Shown here in pieces: positions 35,730-45,689 of a stretch of 64,000 nt of DNA. The stretch lies in NCBI RefSeq assembly GCF_949987515.2, contig NC_082694.2, positions 62,804,080-62,868,079 on the forward strand, read 5' to 3'. Below the pieces are notes generated by a model. It was not told where the DNA came from. It saw only the letters and a list, made by a program, of their open reading frames with translations, and searched no databases. This stretch comes from Delphinus delphis. Taxonomy: Eukaryota > Chordata > Mammalia > Artiodactyla > Delphinidae. Numbering within the stretch: position 1 is the stretch's first letter; each line of letters opens with the position of its first letter. Both the position numbers and the translations under genes were made by a program.

Positions 35730-35995
35730 TCAGAACTTTATGCTTACTTTTTTCTTTACCCAGGACATTCTCCTTTCTGCTGTGTCACTACCTGATCTCT
35801 CAGCCCCATCTCCTTACCCTTTTTTCCTACTTATTTTATGGTGATCTTTAAATCTTGGCTCAAATATTTCCTTTCTGACATACCATTTTAGCTATACTTG
35901 GTACCTCTACTGTATGCTCTCATCGTGCCCGATATATTTCCTCTATATAACATTTTATAATTGTAACTGATTTTCAAATTCAAATTTTCCTATTG
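35730..35995 (-). mobile_element. L2 LINE 3' region, antisense
   Basis: 'ttaaatcttggctcaaatat' with 'ttcctttctgacataccatt' matches the antisense L2 pattern (ctcagcttaaatgtcacttcctcaggaagcc), followed by 'tatataacattttataattg'. Confidence 0.6.
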
Positions 35996-36212
35996 TCTCA
36001 GACTTGTCAGAGGCCCCAAAGGTTGAAAACAATAGCTTCTAAATGTTCATACATTCTAAATTAAAGTTCTAGAACATTTATATATAAGATGACTCTGTTA
36101 TTTATCATCTAAATTGGAACAACTTGTGAATAAAATAGAATGCTATTAAAAATTCAGCTTTCACCACAGATGTAACCTGGTATTGTCCCAAGTAAATAGG
36201 AATACAAGTTGA

Positions 36213-36602
36213 TTTTATAGACCAAATATTCCCCCTCCTCCCCCACCCCCGCACCCAAGCCCTATATTGAAACCCTAACTCCCAATGTACTTGTATTTGG
36301 AGACAGGACTGCTGAGGAAGTGAAAGATTAAATGAAGTCATGAGGTGGGGCCCTAATCTTATAGGTCTGGTGTCCATATAACAGAAGGAGACAGCAGAGG
36401 TCTTTCTCTTTCTCTACCATGTGAGGACAAATTCAGAAGACAGCTATCTGCAAGCAAGGAAGAGAGTCCTTACCAGGAACCAAACTGGCTAACACCTTAA
36501 TCTTCAACTTCACAGTCCCCAGAACTGTAAGAAATGTATTTCTGTTGTTTAGGCCACAGAGCCTATGGTGTTTTGTTATAGCACCCCTAGCAGACTTATA
36601 CA
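36213..36602 (+). mobile_element. MLT1A-type LTR (ERVL-MaLR), solo
   Basis: 'attgaaaccctaactcccaa', 'gaagtcatgaggtggggccc', 'ctaccatgtgaggacaaatt', 'agtccccagaactgtaagaa' and 'tatggtgttttgttatagca' are in MLT1A order. It contains an unusual C-rich run at 36230-36257. Confidence 0.85.
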
Positions 36603-36708
36603 CCTACCTATAAGGAATGCTTAAGAAAGGCATTACTAAACTACTTCTGCCAGCATTAGACCATCATTCACCTATAGGATACAACAGAAAAGGTCAATTT
36701 GGAGACTA

Positions 36709-36914
36709 AAGTAGACTTTTGAACAACACTGGTTTGAACTGTGTGGGTCCACTTATACTCAATTTTTTTTTCAATAAATACATACTACATGATCCAGGGC
36801 TGGTTGAATCTACCGTTACAAAACCGCAGATAGGGTGGGCCTATGTTACACATGGATTTTCTACTTTGAAGAGGGTCACTGCCAATAACCCTCACATTAT
36901 TCAAGGATCAACAG
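36709..36914 (+). mobile_element. Tigger-type (TcMar) non-autonomous DNA transposon
   Basis: Left end 'aagtagacttttgaacaaca' and right end 'ttattcaaggatcaacag' are inverted partners. The interior 'gtttgaactgtgtgggtcca' and 'acttatactcaa' plus 'aataaatacatactacatga' matches a common mammalian Tigger MITE. TA dinucleotides flank it (36707-36708 and 36915-36916), as expected for mariner/Tigger insertion. No transposase. Confidence 0.85.
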
Positions 36915-36919
36915 TATTT

Positions 36920-38065
36920 GGAATTTATTATTTGATTATCTGGGAAAAAAACTCTTCATGTGCTGTGGTTTACATAAGGATATAAGCAGGTTCTTGAGAC
37001 TCTGTGCATTTACTTGAGGAGAGACAGACAGAGACAGAGATAGAGAGGCCGAGAGTAAAAGAGAGAGAGAAAGAATGCAAATAAAAGCAATGGAATTAAG
37101 CTGCACTACTGCCAAAGACAGAGCACAAAAGGATGTTCTCTTGAGTAAAGAAGTGACCTCAGCAGAAAGTACCTTAAAGTACCACTGGATGCAAAAGCTT
37201 GGTGAGAGGGAGAATTGGGGAAAGAGTGGAGATTTATGCCAGCCTGATGGGAAGCCACCAATTAGAAGAAATTATGGTTGGAAGGCCTTAGCAGAAAAAT
37301 GTCTAAGGAACACACAAAAGCATCCACCAGAGAGAATATGCCACAATTCAGAAGTTTTATTTATGGATTAAAATTTCCTCATTAAATATGACTTTTCCTG
37401 TACTTTATCACTCCTCCACTTCCCCCCTTTTACCTACCCCCTAACTCTAATGGTTCCCAAACTGCAGTTACATAGTTGGAGAGGGGGAAAAGCAAGGAAG
37501 GGAGAAGTAATCTATAATCTCTCTCTTCCTCTCTGTAGGTCTCTGAGGATAAATAAGGCCTGAGATGGAGAAGAGAAGATTTAAATGGTATGATCTTTTG
37601 TTTGTTTTGATAGTCTACTAGACTGGAGTTTTATTACCTAAACAAAAGAAGCTATATAATTATTAATGGACAGTGACTAAAAGTCCTTTGAATCCTACCA
37701 GAGTTTACAACCTGTATTCGGAAAGAATATTAAGGAAATGGTTTTCAAGGAAGTTTTGAGAAAAGATAAAGATTTCAGTGCTTATACAATACAAATACAG
37801 CCGATTACGTGGTCTTTTAGATACTTATAAATTGATTTTTTGTCATTATTTGGTTAACTGATTTTCTCCTTGATTCCAAGTGAGAGCAGTGACAGTATCT
37901 GGTTTGCCCATAGCAGTGTCCCTGGCATGTTTGCTAAATATTTTGAATGACTGTATGAGAGGGCTCCAATTATCCATCTTTGTAATTTATTACTAAATTG
38001 TCCTTGGTAAACTAAGCATTGTTGTCTTTCAATTATTGAGGTTAAAATGTAATTATATGCTGTTT
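36920..38065. other. Unclassified DNA with GA tract and L2 relic
   Basis: 37018-37075 is a GAGA-rich tract. The following 98 aa frame (37075-37371) shows no recognisable domain, signal peptide or membrane segment. 37865-37965 resembles an antisense L2/MIR tail. Nothing else identified. Confidence 0.3.
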
Positions 38066-38069
38066 CCAA

Positions 38070-39115
38070 AATCTGTGGGTTTTTTTCATATACACATTTT
38101 TTTACATTGTGGCAAATTATATGTAATGTAAAACACAGTTCAGTGGCATTAAGTACTGATACATTCACAATGTTAATGCAACCACCACATTTCATTTATC
38201 AGTTCATCTATCAATGTACACGTGGGTTGCTTCCACCTTATGACTATTGTGAATAAAGCTGTTATGAACATAGGTGTACAAATATTTGTTTGAGTCTCTA
38301 TTTTTACTTCCTTGAGTAATACTGGAAGTGGAATGCTGGATCATATGGTAATACATTTAATTTTTTTGAGCAACTGCCCTAATGGTTTCCATAGCAGCTT
38401 TACCATCTTACATTCCCATCAACAATGAACAAAGGTTCTAATTTCTCCACATCTTCACCAATACTTGTTTTTTTCTGTTTTTTGATAATACCCATCCTAA
38501 TTGGTGTGAAGTGATGTCTCATTGTGGTTTCAATTTGCATTTCCATGATGATTAGTGATGTTGAGCATCTTTTCATGTGGATATTGACACTTTGTATATC
38601 TTTTTCAGAGAAATGTCCATTCAAGTCCTTTGTCTATTTTAAATTTTTTTTTGGTGTTTTGATGTTGCTCTATAAGAGTTCTTTACATATTCTAGATATT
38701 ACTCCCTTATGAGACTATCATTTGCTAACATTTTCTCCCACTCTGTGGGTTGCCTTTTCACTTTCTTCATGCTGTCCTTTGATGCACACAAGTTTTTAAT
38801 TTGGATGAAATCCAATTTATCTATTTTTGCCTTTTGTTGCCTGCATTTTTTGTGTCGTATACAAGATATTATTGCCAAGTCCAAACGCCTTCTAGGGTTT
38901 TAGTTTTAGCCCTACAGATATATCTTTGATCCATACTGAGTTAATTTTGGTATATGTTATAAGGTAAGTGACCAATTTCATTTGTTTGCATGTGGATATC
39001 CAGTTTTACCAACACCATTTGTTGAAAATACTCTCCTTTCCGCATTGAATGATCTTGGCACTGTGTCACTTGACTGTATATGTGGAGGCTTATTTCTGGG
39101 TTCTCTATTTTATTT
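38070..39115 (-). mobile_element. Old LINE-1 3' UTR and ORF2 end, antisense
   Basis: 'cagttcagtggcattaagta', 'gggttgcttccaccttatga', 'ggaagtggaatgctggatca', 'cctaattggtgtgaagtgat', 'tctcccactctgtgggttgc', 'tttgttgaaaatactctcct'. About 1 kb in consensus order. Around 38189 the text jumps from the 'caaccaccacatt' block to 'tttatcagttcatctatcaa', so a piece of the 3' UTR has been deleted. Small frames at 38400-38903 are ORF2 remnants. Confidence 0.88.
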
Positions 39116-39483
39116 TACCAAAACGTGTTTTTTTTTTAAGTTAGAGTGTATCTTCCCTTAAGAAGCAAAATAATTACCAATGCTAAGGTAAAGGTGTTTA
39201 TTTCACTTTTCCCTGGAACAGGAGAAATTAGGAGAGCACCACTGGGATCCAGGCCCTGAGGAATGAGGGAGAAAAACTGTTGGAAATTGAAAAAGAAGCC
39301 ACAGAAAGGAAGGGGATACTGCTGGCGTGGGTGGCCCTCATCTGTAACTTGATTTCAGTAGGCAAAAGTTTGTTTATATTCTTATCTCCTCCCCACTACG
39401 AATTCTCCCTCTTCTTTTCAGTTTATTGTTGAGATATCACTACTGAGGTTGGTACCAGGGACAGCTCCTGACTGGCAACAATG
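39116..39483. other. Unclassified DNA
   Basis: No repeat or gene recognised. Confidence 0.3.
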
Positions 39484-39485
39484 TA

Positions 39486-39531
39486 TTGGGTTGTCAGGGA
39501 AAAACCCGAACGAACTTTTTGGCCAACCTAA
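39486..39531. mobile_element. Mariner MITE remnant (46 bp)
   Basis: Right terminal repeat is intact in 'gggaaaaacccgaacgaac' with 'tttttggccaacctaa'. The left end keeps only 'ttgggttg'. TA dinucleotides lie on both sides (39484-39485 and 39532-39533). It corresponds to the short palindromic mariner MITE common in cattle and whales, with most of its left arm deleted. Confidence 0.8.
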
Positions 39532-39533
39532 TA

Positions 39534-41340
39534 GATCAATTAGGTCTTTCAGCTCTTCTCCTTTTAGATGCAATCTCCCATCCTCTTCTTTCATTCCAAA
39601 CTTGTATATATACATCCCTATGTGTGTAAACTAAAGAACAAACAACCTGATATCTATTATTTGAAGAAAAAGCAAAAGTTTGTAAGACAATATATTGTTT
39701 TTTTGCAGGAGCCATTCAATGATATGTGTGTCATTCAATAAGATATGAATGTGAATAGCTTTGAAATCTTTTGACATCTAGGTAGCTGCAGTTTTCACAG
39801 GATTATGCTTCCTCTTTAGTCTACTTGTACTAGTCAGAGTGTCACTTACGCCTTTGATGACAACAATGACAGCTGGTAGAGAATGACAATAGAAAAGTGG
39901 TTGGTGGCTGAGGCGCCTTAGGTTGGACTAGTGTCCTACATGATGACAGTGATAAAGTTCTGGCTGTCAGCAGGGTATCACCACCCCCAAAGGGGTACAG
40001 ACAGAAGCATCTGAGGCAGATGAAGGAGGAAGCAGCAGAAAAGCATCCAAGAAAGATCAGAAAGATAAGTTCAGAAAATATAGCCTGAATAATTTTTATG
40101 ATTCCTTTATATTAACAGAGCTTAATTTTTTTTTTTTTTTTTTTTTTTTTTTTGGTGATCTGAATGACCATTAAAAGCTCTACAGTTTGGGTCAATTTTA
40201 AGTAACTTGAGAAACTAGAGATAAGTAGCTTTGCGGGGGTAAAAAAGAGTCTAGCTGAGTCCTGATTGAAATATGTAATGATATAATTGAAGATCCAGTC
40301 ACATCTTGCTAATAAGGAACAATTAGAGCTCAAACAGTTGAAACCTGGAGATATTTTATTTAAATGCACAAAATAAACCTCTTCTCATATCATTTTTTTC
40401 CCAGCAAGAATGTGGATACACTCATTTAACCTCAAGAGGTAATACAGTGACAACTTTAAACAGTGTGTGGTAGATTTTTTTTTAATGATAGTGAGCTATA
40501 CACATGTATTGATATTTCCGCCTCCTCTCTCTACAGTGCTCATTATCATGATACTAAAAGAATGTAAATGTTGTAAAGCCTTACTAAAAAGGAATGAGGT
40601 ATTTCATTAATTTCTTCATAGAGGGAACAAATCAAAAGCAGGACAGAGGAGCCTGCAGCCTAGAACATGCAGAAGACCTGTACAAAAAATAAGCCCAGCA
40701 CAGCTCCTGTACTATTCCATCTCTGAGAGGGCATAGAGGACAGAATGAGCAAGAGAGGGCAGCATGGAGCTGAAAGCAAGTGATTCACTGAAGTTTACTT
40801 CGTTTTTTCTCTACAAAGAAAGAAAATAATGCAATCAGCAAAGCCAGGGCAAACAAAATCTGTCAAAGAAATTGTGGTCCAAATATGAGGTGCATTGATT
40901 AAGACATGATTAGAGAAATTGTTGGGAAGTGAGAAAGAATTGTAAACAGAGCTCTTTTCCTTTCATAATAAAAGGAAAAGAATTCCTTTTCCTTTCCTCA
41001 TAATAAAAATAAGAATTCCACAGACACTAAAGAATTAAAGCCATGAGGCAATAGGAAAAATACAGGAGAATGTGTTTAGGGCTTTGGGGTAAAAAAGGCC
41101 ATCCCAAAAACTATCCATAAAGCGAAAGCCAAAATGGATCAGTTAAACTTGATTAGAATTAAGATAAAATTTTGAAAGGAGAAAGAATGTGGAAAAAAGC
41201 TAGACAATAAATGGTAGCCGAAAATATGTGCAACATTTGTGAAGCAAAGGGCTAATATTTGAAATTTTTTTTAGAGATAAAATAAGGCAAATAACAAGAT
41301 AAAATTAGAGCAAAGTATATAACCAGGTACCTTGCAGAAG
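39534..41340. other. Unclassified DNA with a 28-nt T run
   Basis: A pure run of 28 T at 40126-40153 is not the tail of any retroposon I can see. 40965-41010 has a short repeated 'ccttttcctttc'-type block. The rest has no repeat or gene I can support. Confidence 0.35.
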
Positions 41341-41344
41341 ACGG

Positions 41345-41825
41345 ATTTTGAAGTTGTTCAGTTTTCCCTAGTGCAAACAATGCTGCAGTGAACACCCTCT
41401 TACACATCTCAATGTTCACATGTCCAGGTGCTTCTCTTTAAGATACAGTGCAGTGGATTACTGGAGGCCAGTGTGCACGAGTTTTGGTTTTTTTGTTTGT
41501 TTTTCATTGTTTTAGCATTTAGGGTAATGCTACCAAATTCCCCTCCAAAATAGCTGTGTTAATTTATACTCCTTCCAACACTGCATCTGAGGGTCCATTT
41601 CCTTGTATCCTTACAGGTTTTGCCTCTTTCTAATATAATGGTTGAATATAGGGTCTTGCTAATAGATTTTGTTTTCCTTGATTACTAATTTCTGCACTGA
41701 GTGGATGATTATTTCCTCTTCTAAGAATTATTTTTCTTGTTAGGGTATTTGCTACCTGGATTTATCTTGTCCTTCTTTTACAGTATTCTGTAACTTGTTC
41801 TTAGCCTTTAAAATTTTTTTTGCTT
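41345..41825 (-). mobile_element. Old LINE-1 3' region, antisense
   Basis: 'caaacaatgctgcagtgaac', 'cttctctttaagatacagtg', 'gctaccaaattcccctccaa' and 'ttaatttatactccttccaa' follow the antisense L1M pattern at high divergence. Confidence 0.65.
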
Positions 41826-42124
41826 GAAGCAGAATGGCTATCTATCACTCATAATCCATCAAGAGAGGGTGGCATATGCATGTTATCTAGAAAAACAGAG
41901 CTAACCAAAAGAATAACTCCAAAATGAAATGATGAAGAGTGGCTGCCTTTAGGATAGTGAAGGTTAGGACAGAAAACTGCTCATTTTTATGATAAAACCC
42001 ACTGGGTTACTTGACTTTTTAAAAAAATATTCATATATTCATTACTTTAGATTTATAAAACTGTCAATTAATGGAAAGAACAATCAGCATATGAAAAAAT
42101 CCTGGATATAACTTTTATTTCCTG

Positions 42125-42215
42125 TAAGAAATTAACCCCATCTAAGCCTCAATTTCCTCATATGTAAAATAAGAATAATAATGCCTACATCATAGCTGTG
42201 TTAGGACAATGTCTA
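42125..42215 (-). mobile_element. MIR SINE fragment, antisense
   Basis: 'taagcctcaatttcctcata' with 'tgtaaaataagaataataat' and 'gcctacatcatagctgtgtt' is the well-conserved MIR centre in reverse. Confidence 0.7.
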
Positions 42216-42404
42216 ACCATTATTGGCCTATTTTCTCTTCCTTCTCCTTTCAGTAACTTGATCTTTCTTTTTCAAATAATGTTAGATTGCCATTCAACTT
42301 TGTTAAATTGACATTGAATCATCACATTTATTCATTACCTACTGGGTATAAATTAATATTTTTAAATGCTGTGTGTGTAATTTCCCATCAAGGACATTAC
42401 AATG

Positions 42405-42741
42405 GGGACTTCCCTGATGGCACAGTGGTTAAGAATCCACCTGCCAATGCAGGGGGCATGGGTTTGATCCCTGGTCCACGAAATCCCACATGCCACGGAG
42501 CAACTAAGCCCATGTGCCACAACTACTGAAGCCCATGAACTCTAGGGCCTGCATGCCGCAACTACTGAGCCCACATGCTACAACTACTGAAGCCCACATG
42601 CCTAGAGCCCGGCTCCACAGCAAAAGAAGCCATCGCAATGAGAAGCCCGCACACCGCAATGCAGAGTAGCCCCCGCTCAACGCAGCTAGAGAAAGCCCAC
42701 ACAGCAATAAGGACCTAACGCAGCCAAAAGAAGGAAAGAAA
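42405..42741 (+). mobile_element. CHR-family SINE, long form
   Basis: Starts 'gggacttccctgatggcaca' and continues past the tRNA-derived region into repeated 'acaactactgaagcccatg'-type units and 'gaagcccgcacaccgcaatg', with a short A/G tail. Flanked by a perfect 15 bp target duplication, aaggacattacaatg (42390-42404 and 42742-42756). At 337 bp it is longer than the other SINEs here. The 80-81 aa frames over it are SINE read-through. Confidence 0.95.
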
Positions 42742-42849
42742 AAGGACATTACAATGATGTTGGAGATAAATGATACAATTGCATTATAGATTCAAACCAG
42801 CACTTTGAACCAACAATAAGAAAAATAACCATACCTATATTTATTAATC

Positions 42850-43190
42850 ACTACAGGCTATAGGAACTCATATTCAACATTAGAGGGGATGCTGAGATGA
42901 ATAAGACATGATGCATGCCTTCAAAGCGCATACATTTTAGAAAAGAAGATACAAGGCAGATGTTAAAAAGTACTGTTAAAGATGAGCAAAAGGAAATGCT
43001 TTGAAAAAGGGAAAAAGCGGGAAATTACCTATCTGTAGAAATCTTGAAATGGTAATAAAAGCCATTTGGGAGGGCCAATATGGATAGGAAGGGTTTTGTT
43101 AGCTAGAGATGTAGGAGAAGCAAATGCTCCAGAAAAACAGTGGCCAGAAAGGCTTATAGCATGTATGGAGAATAGTGAGAATTCCTGGGT
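42850..43190 (+). mobile_element. L2 LINE fragment
   Basis: 'gggatgctgagatgaataag' then 'atgatgcatgccttcaaagc' matches the L2 block (ggggatacagtgatgaacaagac...ccctgccctcatggagc). 43080-43160 continues in L2-like fashion. Confidence 0.5.
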
Positions 43191-43199
43191 TGCACGGTA

Positions 43200-43985
43200 G
43201 GAAGAGGCAGTTGGTGATGACACTGAAAAAGGCTGCTGCTGAATTGGAGCACCTGTATGCTTTGCATGTGGACACCTGTCTTTTAGGCCTGTGGGTGCCT
43301 CTGCTCCCTTCTGTGGGTAACAGCAGAGTTATTTTCTTCAGGGTGCTTCACTCCTCTTACCTTGTGGTCCAGTTAAGATTATAAATAATGTTACCATTCA
43401 TCCCTCTCCCCAAGAGGTAGACATATAACCCCACGTATGCCAATTAATCTGTCACTTGGGAATCTGAGTCTTGACCAAGGAGGCACATGGACCAAAGGAC
43501 TGTTGGAGCTAAATCAACTTCAGCACCTACATGCAAAGGTTCTGAATCCCACCATCAGAATCTACCCACTTTCTGGTCCTTCCCAAGGCCCCACTTCTCC
43601 TTTACTTTAGTAAGCCCCTTAGTATCCTTACAATAAACTTCTTGTTTGTGTGTGTGTGTGGGGGGGTAATAAAGGTTTTGTTTTTCCTTTTGTTTTGCAC
43701 AACTTAATCAGAATCACCTTCTGTTGACCATAAGCAAGAAGTTCCAACTGACAAACATGTTTAATGGATCTGAACATAATTTGCAAACGAGGAGCAGTTA
43801 AAATTTATTGAAGAGTAATATGATAAAGATGCAATTTAGGAAAAATTGAAGTAACAAGGAATTAGAATCAGAGTACAGGCAAGAAGAAGTGCAGTGTTTT
43901 GTGGAATTAAGAGGACTATGAAGGAGTAGAAGGCTATGAGACTTTATGGAAATAAAAATAATATAGTTTGGAGGAATGAACACTA
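43200..43985. other. Unclassified DNA, possible LTR-like end
   Basis: 43380-43640 ends in 'ttacaataaacttcttgttt', a polyadenylation-like end followed by a short GT run (43647-43662), which could be an unrecognised LTR or DNA-element relic. No gene. Confidence 0.25.
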
Positions 43986-43994
43986 GACATTATT

Positions 43995-44205
43995 ATAAAG
44001 AAACCTGAATTTGAATGCCAGTTCCTGCCCAACTTCTGCTTGTTTAGGCAAGTTTCTTACACACACTGAACCTTTATTTCCAAATTTTTCATAATGTGGA
44101 CAGTAATATGCCTTCACTGTCATGTTCTGAGGATTTAAATCATAGTATATGCAAAGTGCTAAATGTCATTTCTGTCATATAATAGGTGCCGAATTAATTA
44201 GTTCA
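43995..44205 (-). mobile_element. MIR SINE, antisense
   Basis: 'tgaatgccagttcctgccca', 'aggcaagtttcttacacaca', 'ctgaacctttatttccaaat' and 'gttctgaggatttaaatcat' are in reverse MIR order. Confidence 0.6.
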
Positions 44206-44398
44206 AAAATTCAGTAGGACTTGGTAAATGATTGTATTTGACATATGAAGTAAGAGGCAAAGTCAACATTGACATCAAGCTTTTGAATCTGAGATACAGT
44301 AGATGATGACAACATTCAGACCAGGAAGAGAAGTTGGTTTGGAAGTGGGTGAGTATGAAATAGTGCTTAAAATAAAAAACTGAATTTTTAGCATGTAG

Positions 44399-44606
44399 TT
44401 TTGTTTTTTTTTTTGCGATACACGGGCCTCTCACCGTTGTGGCCTCTCCCGCTGCGGAGCACAGGCTCCGGATGCGCAGGCTCAGCGGCCATGACTTATG
44501 GGGCCAGCTGCCCCACGGCATGTGGGATCTTCCCGAACCGGGGCACGAACCCGTGTCCCCTGCATCGGCAGACAGACTCTCAACCACTGCGCCACCAGGG
44601 AAGCCC
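44399..44606 (-). mobile_element. CHR-family SINE, antisense
   Basis: T-rich start, 'gcgatacacgggcctctcac', body, and 'accagggaagccc' end. A 10 bp duplication, tagcatgtag, flanks it (44389-44398 and 44607-44616). Opposed frames of 71 and 129 aa come from it. Confidence 0.95.
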
Positions 44607-44619
44607 TAGCATGTAGATT

Positions 44620-45570
44620 TTTGAGATAACCAGGGAATCATTTTTTTCAAGACTTAAGAGAATGCTGAGGCTTAAAGAAAAGAACTTTAGAGATCCTTGT
44701 AACTGGAAAATTGAATGACACGGTAACCAGTGAGTGACTACAAAAAGAAAGAAAAAGAAAATATTGATGGTGAATTCTAGTATGTGCTTATATAAAGGGA
44801 GAGTGAAAAGGGAGAGTAAGTAAAGGAGACAAAAGGGAGCATAACATCATAACAGCACAGAAGCCAAAGAAAAGACTTGTAGAAACAGGGTTTTCATACT
44901 TCACTGACTCAAATGTCTCAAATGCTACAGAAAGGACAAGAAGTGTGGAGATTAAAAGGAATCCATTAAATTGTCCCATTAGTGAGTCTTCTTAGAGATT
45001 TGTTTCAGCCAAGTCATTAAAGTAGAACTAGATGTCAGGGACTATGAGAATAATGCCTCTTTTATGTATCAGAATTTGTTTGGGGAGTGGCATAGGGTAT
45101 AGTAAAAAAGGAAAGCAAAGGAAAGCTGCCCACAAATACAATAATCAGTACTGGAATAATTAGAACTGATCTGAGAGTTTAACAGCAATTATACAGTTTA
45201 ATGTAAGCATCCAAATTAATGTGTGAACAAATCCTACAAAAAGAAAAGGCATTTAGAAGCCACATACTCCAAATGCCAACACAGTGATTCCATTATATCT
45301 CTGCCAATGTTCACAATATTGCAAACGTTTGTAATTTTTTAATGATTAAAACATTTTTATGTTAACAATAAATTCAAAATAAACCACATAATCATAATCT
45401 TTAATATTGGAATTTTCTGATCTTGGTAAACACTGGAAATTAAAGACATATATTTACAGAATTTCCAAGACAGTTAATTCATTTCTTATGTCAGCTTTCT
45501 CTAGAAATAAACTCCTTTCTCCTTCCAAAGACCCCATCAGGTTTCTTTTCATCATGATAGCTCATTCTTT
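44620..45570. other. Unclassified AT-rich DNA
   Basis: No repeat or gene recognised. 44220-44370, just before the SINE, is vaguely L2-like. Confidence 0.3.
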
Positions 45571-45572
45571 TT

Positions 45573-45606
45573 TTCCATATATATATATATATATATATAT
45601 ATGGAA
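45573..45606. repeat. Perfect 34-bp palindrome around (AT)13
   Basis: Reads TTCC, then (AT)13, then GGAA. The two halves are exact reverse complements, centre between 45589 and 45590. Confidence 0.95.
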
Positions 45607-45630
45607 TATATATGCATATATATTAAAAAA

Positions 45631-45678
45631 ATATATACACACATATGCATATATATATATGCATATGTGTGTATATAT
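45631..45678. repeat. Perfect 48-bp palindrome in an AT/GT microsatellite
   Basis: Left arm begins 'atatatacacacatatgcat', right arm ends 'atgcatatgtgtgtatatat'. The halves pair base for base with the centre between 45654 and 45655. The 108 aa frame at 45407-45733, rich in Ile/Tyr, is a translation of these repeats and not a gene. Confidence 0.97.
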
Positions 45679-45689
45679 ATATTTAGCTC

